64,000 bases of DNA from Faecalispora anaeroviscerum (GCF_947568225.1 NZ_CANOOQ010000001.1:2852001-2916000); one strand, 5' to 3'. Shown: positions 36,314 through 45,737, counted from the stretch's first letter. A program made the numbers and translations. Notes: a model not told the origin generated them from the letters alone.

Positions 36314-37498
36314 ATGTCGAGAGGAAGATTTGGGGTTCACGGCGGGCAGTATATTCCCGAAACGCTGATGACTGCCGTCATTGAGCTGGAACAGGCTTAT
36401 CACCATTATAAAGACGACCCGCAGTTTAATGAAGAACTGACGGAGCTGTTCAACAATTACGCGGGGCGGCCCTCCCTGCTGTACTATGCGGAGAACATGA
36501 CGAAGAAGCTTGGCGGCGCGAAGATTTACCTCAAGCGTGAGGATTTGAACCATACGGGTGCACACAAAATCAACAACGTGCTGGGGCAGGTGCTGTTGGC
36601 AAAGCGGATGGGCAAAACACGCGTAATCGCCGAAACCGGCGCGGGTCAGCATGGTGTTGCCACCGCCACCGCCGCCGCGCTGATGGGTATGGAGTGCGAA
36701 ATCTTCATGGGCGAGGAGGACACGAAGCGCCAGGCGCTGAATGTGTATAAGATGCGTCTGCTCGGGGCAAAGGTGAATCCCGTGACGAGCGGAACGGCAA
36801 CACTGAAGGACGCTGTTTCGGAAACGATGCGTGAATGGGTTGGCCGGATTGCCGACACGCACTATGTGCTTGGTTCCGTGATGGGCCCGCACCCGTTCCC
36901 TACGATTGTCCGTGATTTTCAGGCGGTGATTTCCAAAGAGATTAAGGAGCAGCTGCTGCAAAAGGAGGGGCGCTTGCCTGACGCGGTTCTGGCCTGCGTG
37001 GGCGGTGGCTCGAATGCAATCGGCGCGTTTTACCACTTTATCGAGGATTCCTCTGTGCGGCTGATCGGCTGTGAGGCTGCCGGGCGCGGCGTGGATTCCT
37101 TTGAAACAGCGGCGACGATTGCCACCGGCAGTTTGGGGATTTTCCACGGGATGAAGTCGTATTTCTGCCAGGATGAATACGGGCAGATTGCACCGGTGTA
37201 TTCCATTTCCGCCGGGCTGGATTATCCCGGCATCGGCCCGGAGCACGCGCACCTGCACGATATTGGGCGCGCGGAATATGTGGCTGTGACCGACGACGAG
37301 GCCGTGGACGCGTTTGAGTACCTTTCTCGTATGGAGGGGATTATCCCCGCCATCGAAAGCGCGCACGCGGTTGCGTATGCGATGAAGCTCGCCCCGACCA
37401 TGGCAAAGGAGCAGATCCTTGTCATTAATCTTTCCGGCCGCGGCGATAAAGACTGCGCGGCCATCGCGCGGTACAGAGGGGAGGACCTGAGCGAATGA
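36314..37498 (+). CDS. trpB: tryptophan synthase beta chain
   Basis: This 394-residue PLP enzyme makes tryptophan from indole and serine. PLP Lys lies in LNHTGAHKINNVLGQ, the substrate loop is ETGAGQHGVATA, and the glycine-rich phosphate loop is CVGGGSNAIG. ATG 36314 has AAGGAG upstream; the in-frame start 36305 is less well spaced. It is the TrpB1 type expected next to trpA, and overlaps trpA by ATGA. Confidence 0.97.
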   Translation: MSRGRFGVHGGQYIPETLMTAVIELEQAYHHYKDDPQFNEELTELFNNYAGRPSLLYYAENMTKKLGGAKIYLKREDLNHTGAHKINNVLGQVLLAKRMGKTRVIAETGAGQHGVATATAAALMGMECEIFMGEEDTKRQALNVYKMRLLGAKVNPVTSGTATLKDAVSETMREWVGRIADTHYVLGSVMGPHPFPTIVRDFQAVISKEIKEQLLQKEGRLPDAVLACVGGGSNAIGAFYHFIEDSSVRLIGCEAAGRGVDSFETAATIATGSLGIFHGMKSYFCQDEYGQIAPVYSISAGLDYPGIGPEHAHLHDIGRAEYVAVTDDEAVDAFEYLSRMEGIIPAIESAHAVAYAMKLAPTMAKEQILVINLSGRGDKDCAAIARYRGEDLSE

Positions 37499-38274
37499 GC
37501 AGATTAAACGAGGCCTTTTCAAACGGAAAGGCGTTTGTGGCGTTTCTCACCTGCGGCGACCCCGATTTGGAAACGACGGAGCGCCTGATCCAGTCCATCG
37601 CGGAAGCGGGGGCGGATGTGATTGAGATGGGGATTCCCTTTTCCGACCCGACAGCGGAGGGCCCCGTGATTCAGGCGGCGAATCTTCGCGCGCTCTCAAA
37701 CGGCGTTACGACCGACAACATCTTTGAGATGGTGCGCCGCGTGCGAAAGACCGTCTCGATTCCGCTGGTGTTTATGACCTACGCAAATGTGGTGTTTTCG
37801 TATGGCACAGAACGCTTTGTGAAAACCGCGTCCGAAATCGGGATGAACGGCCTGATTCTGCCGGATGTTCCGTTCGAGGAGAAGGAGGAATTCGAGCCGG
37901 TCTGCAAGCGGTACGGCATGGATTTCATTTCGTTTGTTTCGCCCACCTCTCACGAAAGAGTCAAGCGAATCGCTAAAGAGGCCGAAGGCTTCTTGTATTG
38001 TGTGTCGTCGCTGGGTGTTACGGGAGTCCGCTCACAGATTTCGTTAGATATCGGCGAAATTACCGCCTTGGTTCGTCAGGTGACAAATACCCCGGTGGCG
38101 ATCGGATTTGGCATTTCCACCCCCGAGCAGGCGCAAAAAATGGCCGCGATTTCCGACGGGGTAATCGTCGGCTCGGCCATTGTCAAAATCATTGGGCAAC
38201 ATGGAAGAGACGCCGCGCCATATGCGGCGGACTATGTGAAAAAAATGAAAGAGGCGGTCCGCAGTTTGTGCTGA
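37495..38274 (+). CDS. trpA: tryptophan synthase alpha chain
   Basis: The 259-residue TIM barrel opens with FVAFLTCGDPDLETT and VIEMGIPFSDPTAEGPVIQA (catalytic Glu and Asp), and has LPDVPFEE, FLYCVSSLGVTGVRS and IGFGISTPEQA. It cleaves indole-glycerol phosphate and passes indole to TrpB. It is the last gene of the operon and is followed by an intrinsic terminator. Confidence 0.97.
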   Translation: MSRLNEAFSNGKAFVAFLTCGDPDLETTERLIQSIAEAGADVIEMGIPFSDPTAEGPVIQAANLRALSNGVTTDNIFEMVRRVRKTVSIPLVFMTYANVVFSYGTERFVKTASEIGMNGLILPDVPFEEKEEFEPVCKRYGMDFISFVSPTSHERVKRIAKEAEGFLYCVSSLGVTGVRSQISLDIGEITALVRQVTNTPVAIGFGISTPEQAQKMAAISDGVIVGSAIVKIIGQHGRDAAPYAADYVKKMKEAVRSLC

Positions 38275-38291
38275 ACCGCCTGAAAAAATGG

Positions 38292-38331
38292 TATCCCGGA
38301 GCTTTGTAATAAAGCTCCGGGATATTTTTTT
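38292..38331 (+). terminator. trp operon terminator
   Basis: A 14-bp stem TATCCCGGAGCTTT / AAAGCTCCGGGATA with a 5-base loop and seven T's. The minus-strand MFS gene ends at 38330, so the structure also separates convergent transcription. Confidence 0.92.
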
Positions 38332-39520
38332 AGGAATTTATTTCCTGTGTGGCCGGCTCTTTTTTGTCCTTGTCCGATAACGTGTACGACATAACAGCCG
38401 GTATCACAGAAATTGCGGCAATTGCATACATTGCGGCCATCAGGCCGAAGCCGTCGGCCAAACGCCCCAAAAGAGGCGCCACCATTCCGCCGATGCTGAC
38501 AGAAAGCCCCAGGGTGATTCCAGAAGCAAGGCCCATGCGGTTGGGCAGGTATTTTTGACCCAGCACTACCGTAAGGCTGTTGGGAGAATAGAGTGCGAAT
38601 GCAAGCGGAATCAACAGCAGTACCGCGGGCGCGACACTCTGAGCCATTGTAAGTACACCCAGCACCGGCAGTAAAAGAGTGAAACCGATGCGGGTAATTT
38701 TAACAAAGCCAAAGCGGTCTCCCAGCCGACCGCCAATCAGCGTGCTGGCGGCTCCCATCACAAAGTAGAAGCTCAGGATCGTGCTGCCCACAGATTCCGG
38801 CTGCTGCAATACCTGTATAAAAAAGAGAGGGAGAAACGTGTTCAGTCCGCAGAATACGATGGAACGGCCAAATAGCAACAGACTGAGCAGTGTAAAGGGA
38901 ACCCATCTGTCCGGCTCGGCAGGTTTTACAGGTACGACTTCTGAAACCATCTGTTCGGATGAAGCCTGATTCATTTTTTTGATTTTTGACAGAATCGTGA
39001 TAAACATCAAGACGCAGGGGATTGCCAGAACCGCTGTTCCTTTGAGCCCAAACAGCGAGATGGACGCCGTGGCCAGAATCGGCCCTACGGCAAACCCCGC
39101 GTTGCCTCCGAACGAAAAGATGCTGACACCCGCTCCTTTTTTGTCACCGGAGACTTTGTTCGCCATTCGGGCGCCTTCCGGGTGGAACGCCGCAACACCG
39201 ATTCCGCTGATCATAATGGATAGAAACAGCAGGCGAAAGTCCGAAAGAAAACCGGTTGCCGCCATGCCGCAGCCAGACAGTAACACTCCGGCCGCCATCA
39301 TCCATGGTCGGGGCGTTTTGTCCGCAAGACTCCCGAAAATTGGCTGTATGACAGAGGAAACCACGGTGGAAGCCAGCACAAGGCTTGCGACTTCCGCGTA
39401 ATTAAAATGGTATGCTGAAATAAAAAAGGGAAGCATAGCGGGGAGCGCACCTTGGCCCATATCTGTAAAAAGATGCCCCGCGGAAAGTAAGTAAATGTAA
39501 CGGCTGTGATTCTGCTGCAA
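38330..39520 (-). CDS. MFS transporter, fosmidomycin-resistance (Fsr)-like
   Basis: The 396-residue protein has 12 hydrophobic segments. The N-terminal block SAGHLFTDMGQGALPAMLPF, the VVSSVIQPIFGSLADKTPRP motif A region and AAFHPEGARMANKVSGDKKG match the Fsr/YfnC-type MFS subfamily. It is probably a proton-coupled drug or metabolite exporter. The start is TTG 39520 with an excellent AAGGAGG 8-9 bases upstream; no better ATG lies nearby. It may have no partner genes, being flanked by terminators and a 540-base gap. Confidence 0.87.
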   Translation of the reverse strand: MQQNHSRYIYLLSAGHLFTDMGQGALPAMLPFFISAYHFNYAEVASLVLASTVVSSVIQPIFGSLADKTPRPWMMAAGVLLSGCGMAATGFLSDFRLLFLSIMISGIGVAAFHPEGARMANKVSGDKKGAGVSIFSFGGNAGFAVGPILATASISLFGLKGTAVLAIPCVLMFITILSKIKKMNQASSEQMVSEVVPVKPAEPDRWVPFTLLSLLLFGRSIVFCGLNTFLPLFFIQVLQQPESVGSTILSFYFVMGAASTLIGGRLGDRFGFVKITRIGFTLLLPVLGVLTMAQSVAPAVLLLIPLAFALYSPNSLTVVLGQKYLPNRMGLASGITLGLSVSIGGMVAPLLGRLADGFGLMAAMYAIAAISVIPAVMSYTLSDKDKKEPATQEINS

Positions 39521-39979
39521 TGGAAGACCTCCTTTGTTCCCGTGTGGATCTGTTCGGCCAAAGGGCCGTATGTAAGAGAACTCAGGTCTGCGGGAAACCC
39601 TCGTTTTTTATTGTGTAAAAACCTTTGGCTGGGGTTCCCGGTTCGGTGGCGAGAAACTGTGCATCAAAGGCCGAAAGCGCTCTGCCGAGTAATGCGCACC
39701 AAAGCATAAGCGCTTTGGCACTGCGGGCTCGGTCGGCTTTGTCAGCCGATTCAACAGCAGAGAATTTCAAGGATATAAATTTAACATAGTTGATGAGATC
39801 ACTCTATTTATAACATTTTTCCATAAAAATGGAAAGCATATTTCCAAAAATGAATTGACATAGGGAGGAAGATAGACGATTTTTTGACTGGTTTGATGCG
39901 TGCTTCTATACAGCACTTGCGGTGTATGATACCGAGAGCTTCCCGTCATCCACTTCAAATTTGACCTATTGGTTGCTCG
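39521..39979. other. long intergenic stretch without a supported gene
   Basis: Contains a 62-codon minus-strand frame (39582-39770) starting at TTG without an SD, which I do not call a gene, and a CCAAAGC...GCTTTGG hairpin at about 39698-39716. The 39771-39970 part is AT-rich. The region could be a decayed gene or a genome-wide intergenic repeat. Confidence 0.4.
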
Positions 39980-40008
39980 TTGACAAACGGCTTTCGCGTC
40001 ACTATACT
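39980..40008 (+). promoter_or_regulatory. sigma-A promoter of aldo/keto reductase gene
   Basis: TTGACA (39980-39985), a 17-base spacer and TATACT (40003-40008). A short CCCCC-GAAA-GGGGG hairpin follows in the leader at about 40030-40043. Confidence 0.8.
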
Positions 40009-40068
40009 GAATGTGAAATAGAGAGATAGCCCCCGAAAGGGGGACAATCAATTCAGGAGGTGTCTGTT

Positions 40069-40905
40069 ATGCAAGCAAAGGAATTTGTCCTGAACGACGG
40101 CCTAAAACTCCCGCCCATTGGCCTGGGCACTTACAAGCTCAACGGAAGGGAGGGAGTGAAGGCGATTCAGCACGCCGTAGAGATTGGCTACCGTTTGCTG
40201 GATTCTGCGTTTAACTATGAAAACGAAGGCGCTGTGGGCGAAGCGGCCAGAAGCAGCTGTGTACCGAGAAGCGAGCTGATTGTTACCTCAAAGCTTCCCG
40301 GGCGTCGTCAAAAATATCAGGAAGCCCTGCTGACCATTGAGGAATCGTTATACCGTGCGGGACTTGATTATTACGACATCTACCTGATTCACTGGCCGAA
40401 CCCGAAAACCGGCCTGTATGTAGAGGCCTGGCAGGCGATGATCGAAGCCAAAAAGCGCGGCATGATCCGTTCCATCGGTGTGTGCAATTTTCTGCCGGAG
40501 CATTTGGAGCGCCTGATTCAGGAAACGGGTGTCACGCCCAGCATCAATCAGATTGAGCTGCATCCCTATTTTAATCAGGCGGAACAGCGCGCGTGGGATA
40601 CGGCTCATGGAATCGTGAATGAATCCTGGAGCCCCCTTGGGCGCGCGAACAGCGTTTTGCAGGACCCTGTGATTGGAGCAATCGCAAAAGCACACGGCAA
40701 GACCATTTCACAGATTATCCTGCGCTGGCATGTTCAGCTCGGCGTGCTGCCAATTCCGAAATCGTCTGACCCGGCTCGTCAGAAGGAGAATATTGAGGTG
40801 TTCGATTTCGCCCTTTCTGAGGAAGAGATGCAGAAAATCTGCGCACTCAGCCGCCGGGACGGCAGAACCTTTGATCAGGATCCCAGCCGCTACGAGGAAT
40901 TCTAA
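40069..40905 (+). CDS. aldo/keto reductase (AKR5-like)
   Basis: The 278-residue NADPH-dependent TIM barrel has the catalytic tetrad Asp and Tyr in LLDSAFNYENE, Lys in VTSKLPG and His in YDIYLIHWPNP. LPIPKSSDPARQKENIEVF is the coenzyme phosphate loop. It probably reduces small aldehydes or ketones such as methylglyoxal or 2,5-diketogluconate-like substrates. ATG 40069 is 8 bases after AGGAGG; a GTG at 40060 overlaps the SD and is rejected. Confidence 0.9.
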   Translation: MQAKEFVLNDGLKLPPIGLGTYKLNGREGVKAIQHAVEIGYRLLDSAFNYENEGAVGEAARSSCVPRSELIVTSKLPGRRQKYQEALLTIEESLYRAGLDYYDIYLIHWPNPKTGLYVEAWQAMIEAKKRGMIRSIGVCNFLPEHLERLIQETGVTPSINQIELHPYFNQAEQRAWDTAHGIVNESWSPLGRANSVLQDPVIGAIAKAHGKTISQIILRWHVQLGVLPIPKSSDPARQKENIEVFDFALSEEEMQKICALSRRDGRTFDQDPSRYEEF

Positions 40906-41102
40906 TTCTGCCGAAGAATATCAAAAAGGCCGCGGACGTGCAAAGACTTTGCCCATGACGTTTTTGTTTCTACTTGTAACAGCAGAAAGTGTCCGTTACT
41001 TTCAAAGCTGCCCGGTTGCCGGGCATACTGTTGTTTAAAAACAGGGTTCCGCCGGCCTTTGATAAGGCAGGCGATGCTTTCGCATGGAAGGGAGAAAACA
41101 CC

Positions 41103-41969
41103 ATGTGGATTTTGTTCGCGTTCGGGTCGGCTTTGTTTGCCGGTATGACCGCTGTTCTTGCAAAGGTAGGGCTGCAAAAGGTAGATTCCGATCTGGCCAC
41201 GGCCCTGCGCACAGTGATTGTGCTGCTGTTTTCGTGGCTGATGGTCTTTCTGGTTGGCTCCGAATGCGCGCTCACGCTTGTTTCGGGGCGCAGTCTGGTG
41301 TTCCTGATTTTGTCCGGCGGCGCGACCGGGGCTTCCTGGTTGTGCTATTTTAAGGCGTTGCAGCTTGGTTCTGTCAATCGAGTGACACCGATTGATAAAA
41401 GCAGCACGATTTTAACCATCCTGCTGGCGTTTCTGTTTCTGAATGAGGTGCCCGGAGTTTGGAAGCTAACCGGTCTTGCGCTGCTGGCTGCTGGAACGGT
41501 TCTGATGGTTCAGCGCCCGGGCGAGACGGAGGCAGAACGGCCCTCCACCGGGAAGTCGTGGGCCTTTTATGCCGTGCTTTCCGCGGTGTTTGCCGCTCTG
41601 ACCTCGATTTTGGCCAAGGTGGGAATCCAGGGGGTTGAATCAAATCTCGGCACGGCAATCCGCACGATTGTTGTTTTGGTCATGGCATGGGGGATTGTGC
41701 TGCTGCGAAAAAAACAGGAGCATCTGCATACGATTGATCGCCGCAGCTGGCTTTTTATCGTGTTCTCCGGTCTTGCGACAGGATTTTCCTGGCTGTGCTA
41801 TTACCGGGCATTGCAGGAGGGCCCGGCCAGCGTCGTTGTGCCGATCGACAAGTTAAGCATTCTAGTGACGATTGCTTTTTCACGCATGTTTTTGCAGGAG
41901 CACCTGCCGAAAAAGGCGCTGGTTGGCCTGCTGCTAATCATTGGCGGAACTCTTTTGATGCTGCTTTAA
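41103..41969 (+). CDS. EamA/DMT-family transporter
   Basis: The 288-residue protein contains two internally repeated EamA halves with ten hydrophobic segments. The repeats are visibly related: SGGATGASWLCYFKALQLGS...VTPIDKSSTI and SGLATGFSWLCYYRALQEGP...VVPIDKLSIL. The LxxxLFxGxTAVLAKVGL start repeats as LSAVFAALTSILAKVGIQG. The start at ATG 41103 has GGAAGGGAGA upstream. The substrate is unknown; metabolite or drug export is typical. Confidence 0.9.
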   Translation: MWILFAFGSALFAGMTAVLAKVGLQKVDSDLATALRTVIVLLFSWLMVFLVGSECALTLVSGRSLVFLILSGGATGASWLCYFKALQLGSVNRVTPIDKSSTILTILLAFLFLNEVPGVWKLTGLALLAAGTVLMVQRPGETEAERPSTGKSWAFYAVLSAVFAALTSILAKVGIQGVESNLGTAIRTIVVLVMAWGIVLLRKKQEHLHTIDRRSWLFIVFSGLATGFSWLCYYRALQEGPASVVVPIDKLSILVTIAFSRMFLQEHLPKKALVGLLLIIGGTLLMLL

Positions 41970-41989
41970 ACAGTCATAAGTCAAAAATT

Positions 41990-42021
41990 GCCACCTGCCG
42001 CAAAATACCACGGCAGGTGGC
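41990..42021 (+). terminator. intrinsic terminator after EamA gene
   Basis: An 11-bp stem GCCACCTGCCG / CGGCAGGTGGC with a 10-base loop, followed by TCTTGTGTTTTC. Confidence 0.75.
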
Positions 42022-42100
42022 TCTTGTGTTTTCATAGGCAGGACGAGTGGGTTTGTAGAAACGACTCAATCACCGCTTCCTTTTAGGTGTGGTTTTTAAA

Positions 42101-42129
42101 TCGACAGGAACGATCTTAGCGGGTATAAT
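42101..42129 (+). promoter_or_regulatory. sigma-A promoter of MBL-fold gene
   Basis: TCGACA (42101-42106), a 17-base spacer and TATAAT (42124-42129). Confidence 0.75.
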
Positions 42130-42212
42130 AAAGATCATTATAGGCGACGGGCGGAGCAGCCGAATTTACTACAAAAGGCTCCGTTTGTATCAACAGAGGG
42201 GAAAGAGGGAAT

Positions 42213-42905
42213 ATGAATCAATTCACAATATTAAACATTAGCGCTCAGTTTGGGGAGCTTTGTAGTGTCATTCACCCGGTGGTTTTACAGGATGATGCTC
42301 ACCTGGTTCTGGTAGACTGCGGCTATGTCGGCTTTCTGCCCCAAATGGAGCAGGCTCTGGCGGAAAACGGCTTTTCTGCCGGGGATTTGACCCATATTCT
42401 GATTACCCATCAGGATCATGACCACATGGGCGCGCTGGCGGAGTTTAAAAGCAAATACCCGAGCATTCAGGTGGTGGCAGGCAGGGAGGAGGCCCCGTAT
42501 ATTTCCGGTGCAAAAAAGTCCCTGCGCCTTGCGCAGGCCGAAGCCATGCAGGAGCAGCTTCCGCCGGAGCAGCAGGAATTTGGGCGGGCATTCTGCGCGC
42601 TTTTAAAAAGTGTACAGCCCGCTCCGGTAGAGCTTGAGGTAAACGACGGCGATGTTCTGGACTGGTGCGGCGGCTGCACCGTGCTTGCGACGCCGGGACA
42701 TACGCCGGGGCATATCTCGCTGTATGTACGGGAGCTTCATACGCTGATTACAGGTGATGCCGTAGCGCTGGAAGACGGCGCGCCGGTGATCGCAAACCCG
42801 CAGTTTACTCTGGACCTGGTACAGGCGCAGGAATCGATGCAAAAGGTTCTGGGGTACGGCGCAAAAGAGCTGGTCTGTTACCATGGCGGCCGGTGGATTC
42901 TTTAA
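42213..42905 (+). CDS. metallo-beta-lactamase-fold hydrolase
   Basis: The 230-residue protein has the metal motif ILITHQDHDHMGALAEF, later His in LATPGHTPGHISLYV, Asp in LITGDAVAL and a final His in LVCYHGGRW. The second His of HxHxDH is Asp here (HQDHDH), a variant seen in other Firmicute members. The substrate is unknown; thioesters, lactones or glyoxalase II-type substrates are possible. GAGGGAA precedes ATG 42213, with a clear promoter and terminator on either side, so it is monocistronic. Confidence 0.88.
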   Translation: MNQFTILNISAQFGELCSVIHPVVLQDDAHLVLVDCGYVGFLPQMEQALAENGFSAGDLTHILITHQDHDHMGALAEFKSKYPSIQVVAGREEAPYISGAKKSLRLAQAEAMQEQLPPEQQEFGRAFCALLKSVQPAPVELEVNDGDVLDWCGGCTVLATPGHTPGHISLYVRELHTLITGDAVALEDGAPVIANPQFTLDLVQAQESMQKVLGYGAKELVCYHGGRWIL

Positions 42906-43025
42906 GACGGACGCGCAGGGTAACCATGGTACCGCGCTGGTTGCCTCGGCGTTTACCCGGAGCAGGGCAGAACGGGTGGTGAAGCATATTTGCCCTCCGG
43001 CCGATTTTTTCACAACAAAGGAAAA

Positions 43026-43066
43026 GCAGCGTGATCCGAAAGAGTTCGGACTCACGCTGCTTATTT
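43026..43066 (+). terminator. intrinsic terminator after MBL-fold gene
   Basis: A long stem GCAGCGTGATCCGAA / TTCGGACTCACGCTGC (one bulge) with an AGAG loop, then TTATTTTG. The following stretch to 43357 shows no gene I can support; its last 100 bases are very AT-rich and would carry the 3' end of the minus-strand gene. Confidence 0.78.
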
Positions 43067-43357
43067 TGATTTCTTCTTTGGGGCCTTGGTCTGTCGGGCA
43101 ACAGTCAAGGTGTTCTGGCGGTAGAGAAAGGAACAGAGCTTCTTACTTGACATTGATATTCCCAGGCAGGCTGCTCGGGCGATTCCCGCGCGGATTTTGC
43201 AAGGGAGTTTGTGTGCAAAAAGCTACTAAAGGGAGCTTGTCTACCCCAGAGTCTCTTTCTCTTTAAGATAAGAATACAGTAAAAATATGTGCAAGATGTT
43301 TATAAAATATGAAATTTTTTATAACAAAAAGATTCTTATTTTTTAAAAGCTTAGTAA

Positions 43358-44569
43358 TTAAAAATAATCGGAAAAGTAGGGTGTTTGCTGCTCAATGGCG
43401 TCCTCCAGCAAGTCCACCGTTTCGGGGCTGCAGTGAATCCGGCCAATTTTGTGCAGGTAGTCGGGCCGCTTGTAGCCAAGGAGCATGGTTGTCATGGTTT
43501 GAATGTCGGTTCTGTCAATGCTCTGTTCCGTGCTGCGCGTGATGCTCCCCCGGCCCTCCGGAGTGATTTTCAGCGTGAACACGCCCTGGTTCCACGAAAG
43601 CATTGGGTCGTCGAGCGTGAAGGTCCATTCGCGCACACCGGTATCCGGTTTGAAAGGGTACCGGGTGATGAACTGCTCGATATCGACGATGCGAGCCATA
43701 ATGTAGGGAGAAATCGACTCCTTAATGTCCGCGTCCTCCAGCAGGAACGCCAGTGGTTCATCGGTGTAAATGTCGCCGACCACCTTCGAGATCATCGAAA
43801 AATGTGCGCTGATAAAATTCCACAGGCCGCTGCGGGCCGCTTCGTCCACAAAGATCATGTCTTTAATGCGGAAAATCTCGTCTGAAATCCAGTACAGCAC
43901 GTAGCCGTCCGGTTCGCCTTTTTCGTTGTAATAGATCGCCGCCATCAAATCATCCAAATCCCACCGCCAGTATTCGTCCCAGGCAAGGTCGTCGCGCAGC
44001 ATGGCACCGTGCGTCTGCATCGCATAGCGGTGGTAGGCCCGACGCAGCTCCTTGCTTTCCGGGTCCACGCGCTCCACCTCACCGGGTACCTGCTTGTTTT
44101 TTGGCAGCTGGTAATCGTTGATTTCATAGGTAATGCGGTCAGAGATAATCTCCCATCCCTTTCTGCGGTAGTAAGGGATGGAGTAAGGGAACAAATAAGA
44201 AATGGACTGCTTTTTGTTCCTCATATTTTCCAGTGCCTGATAGAGCAGCTTGTGCATCAGTCCCTGATTCGAATATTCCGGGTAGGTGCCCACTCCGGTC
44301 AGGCCGCCCATGTCGTAGGTGCGGTCGAAAATACGCACCTGAAACGGGTACACCGCCACCTGTGAAATCAGCTTGTCGCCGTCGAACCACCCAAGCACAT
44401 CGGCCTGCTGCAGCACCGGGAATTTGGTTTTCATAATTTCTTCGTCTTCCCAACCGGTCTGGTGCAGCTCACGGTCTGTGACCTGAAACACATACCTCAG
44501 CAGCTGATTGTATTGCTCCAGGTGCTTTACGCTCACCGACTTCATTTTCAGCTGTTTTCTTCTGCTCAT
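43358..44569 (-). CDS. Eis-like GNAT N-acetyltransferase with C-terminal SCP2-like domain
   Basis: The 403-residue protein has an N-terminal GNAT domain with VAVYPFQVRIFDRTYDMGGL and GVGTYPEYSNQGLMHKLLYQ (acetyl-CoA binding), a second acetyltransferase-like domain, and a C-terminal SCP2-like lobe (WTFTLDDPMLSWNQGVFTLK). This three-domain plan and the free C-terminus ending in aromatic residues match the Eis family, which acetylates aminoglycosides or other amines. The start ATG 44569 follows AAAAGGAG. Substrate inferred only by family. Confidence 0.87.
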   Translation of the reverse strand: MSRRKQLKMKSVSVKHLEQYNQLLRYVFQVTDRELHQTGWEDEEIMKTKFPVLQQADVLGWFDGDKLISQVAVYPFQVRIFDRTYDMGGLTGVGTYPEYSNQGLMHKLLYQALENMRNKKQSISYLFPYSIPYYRRKGWEIISDRITYEINDYQLPKNKQVPGEVERVDPESKELRRAYHRYAMQTHGAMLRDDLAWDEYWRWDLDDLMAAIYYNEKGEPDGYVLYWISDEIFRIKDMIFVDEAARSGLWNFISAHFSMISKVVGDIYTDEPLAFLLEDADIKESISPYIMARIVDIEQFITRYPFKPDTGVREWTFTLDDPMLSWNQGVFTLKITPEGRGSITRSTEQSIDRTDIQTMTTMLLGYKRPDYLHKIGRIHCSPETVDLLEDAIEQQTPYFSDYF

Positions 44570-44680
44570 AATACGACTCCTTTTAAGGGCGGGCGATTCC
44601 CGCCGTAACGGTTATTCCGGTAATCCCCTTGGGGTGTGGCCGGTACTCTCCGCCATGCTCCGGAAAATTGAATCACGCGC

Positions 44681-45511
44681 TTACAGCATATCCAGCTCGG
44701 CTTTTTCTGTTGGCGGGGGAAAGTCTTTGTCGATTCTACGCAAATCCTCCGGCGTCAGCCGGATGCTCAGGCTGGCCAGATTTTCTGCCACATGCTTTGC
44801 GGTAGAAGCCTTCGGGATGGCGATGACATTTTCCTGCCGGACCAGAAACGCCAGCATGACCTGATAAACGGAGGACTTCTTCTCCGCGGCAATCTCGCGG
44901 AGCGCTGCACTTGCCGCGATGGCACTGCGGTAACACGCGCTGTGCGCCAGAGGAGAATAGGCCATGAGAGGCACATGGTGTTCGCAAAGCCAAGGGAGAA
45001 GATCATACTCTACTCCGCGTGAAGCAATGTGGTACAGCACCTGATTCGCACCGCAGGCATCCCCACCCGGCACGCTCCAAAGCTCTTCCATATCGGCAAC
45101 GTCAAAGTTCGAAACACCCCAGCGCTGGATGCAACCCTCCCGCTGCAGCTCCTCAAAGGCTGAAACGGTTTCTTCCAGCGGTACACTGCCACGCCAGTGC
45201 AGCAGGTACAGATCGAGAGTATCGGTGCCCAGCCTGCGCAAGGAAGCATGGCACGCTTCCTTCATCTTTTTTCGGGATGCGTTGTGCGGGTAAACCTTAG
45301 AAACCAGGTACAAAGAATCCCGGCGCACCGGGCGGATCACCTCGCCCACCAAAGCTTCTGCGCTGCCGCTGCCATACATTTCAGCGGTATCAATCAGCGT
45401 CAGGCCGTTTTCTATTCCGAAAGAGAGCGCCCGGTGTTCTTCCGGGCCGGGGGAGCGGTTCTCCGCCATCTGCCAGGTGCCCATTCCTAGTTTGTAGTCG
45501 CTCAGCTCCAT
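44681..45511 (-). CDS. aldo/keto reductase
   Basis: The 276-residue enzyme has catalytic residues visible as Asp/Tyr in LIDTAEMYGSG, Lys in LVSKVYPHNA and His in DLYLLHWRGSV. The coenzyme loop is IAIPKASTAKHVAENLASL. It differs from the reductase at 40069 and groups with oxidoreductases acting on sugar or keto substrates. The gap of about 110 bases to the acetyltransferase gene downstream holds a GGCGGGCGATTCCCGCC hairpin without a T run. Confidence 0.88.
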   Translation of the reverse strand: MELSDYKLGMGTWQMAENRSPGPEEHRALSFGIENGLTLIDTAEMYGSGSAEALVGEVIRPVRRDSLYLVSKVYPHNASRKKMKEACHASLRRLGTDTLDLYLLHWRGSVPLEETVSAFEELQREGCIQRWGVSNFDVADMEELWSVPGGDACGANQVLYHIASRGVEYDLLPWLCEHHVPLMAYSPLAHSACYRSAIAASAALREIAAEKKSSVYQVMLAFLVRQENVIAIPKASTAKHVAENLASLSIRLTPEDLRRIDKDFPPPTEKAELDML

Positions 45512-45592
45512 GTTTTTCGTTCCTCTCTTTCTGTTGGTACCATCAGGAGTAATCTGGTTCTAGACATTACAGCTTTAAAAATAGACTTTACG

Positions 45593-45621
45593 ATTCTTCC
45601 CCGCTTAAGACGGGGAAGAAT
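45593..45621. repeat. 11-bp perfect inverted repeat related to the 28027 hairpin
   Basis: ATTCTTCCCCG, a 7-base loop and CGGGGAAGAAT. Core and loop length match the palindrome at 28027-28063. A small second hairpin (GCTCC-ATGAAAA-GGAGC, then TTTTC) lies at about 45626-45645. The whole gap 45512-45737 has no gene. Confidence 0.6.
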
Positions 45622-45737
45622 GGCTGCTCCATGAAAAGGAGCTTTTCAAGTGATTTGATTCTATTATAACCCCGCTCGGGTAGTCTTCGTCAATTATAAA
45701 ATGGAAGGATCAGGGAAAAACTTTTCTAGCGCTTCGC

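Noticed and set aside
35894..37522. Minus-strand open frame of 542 codons
   Set aside because: Antisense to trpF/trpB, whose motifs are certain; no SD.
39582..39770. Minus-strand 62-codon gene
   Set aside because: TTG start without SD, no domain resemblance; more likely intergenic repeat or decay.
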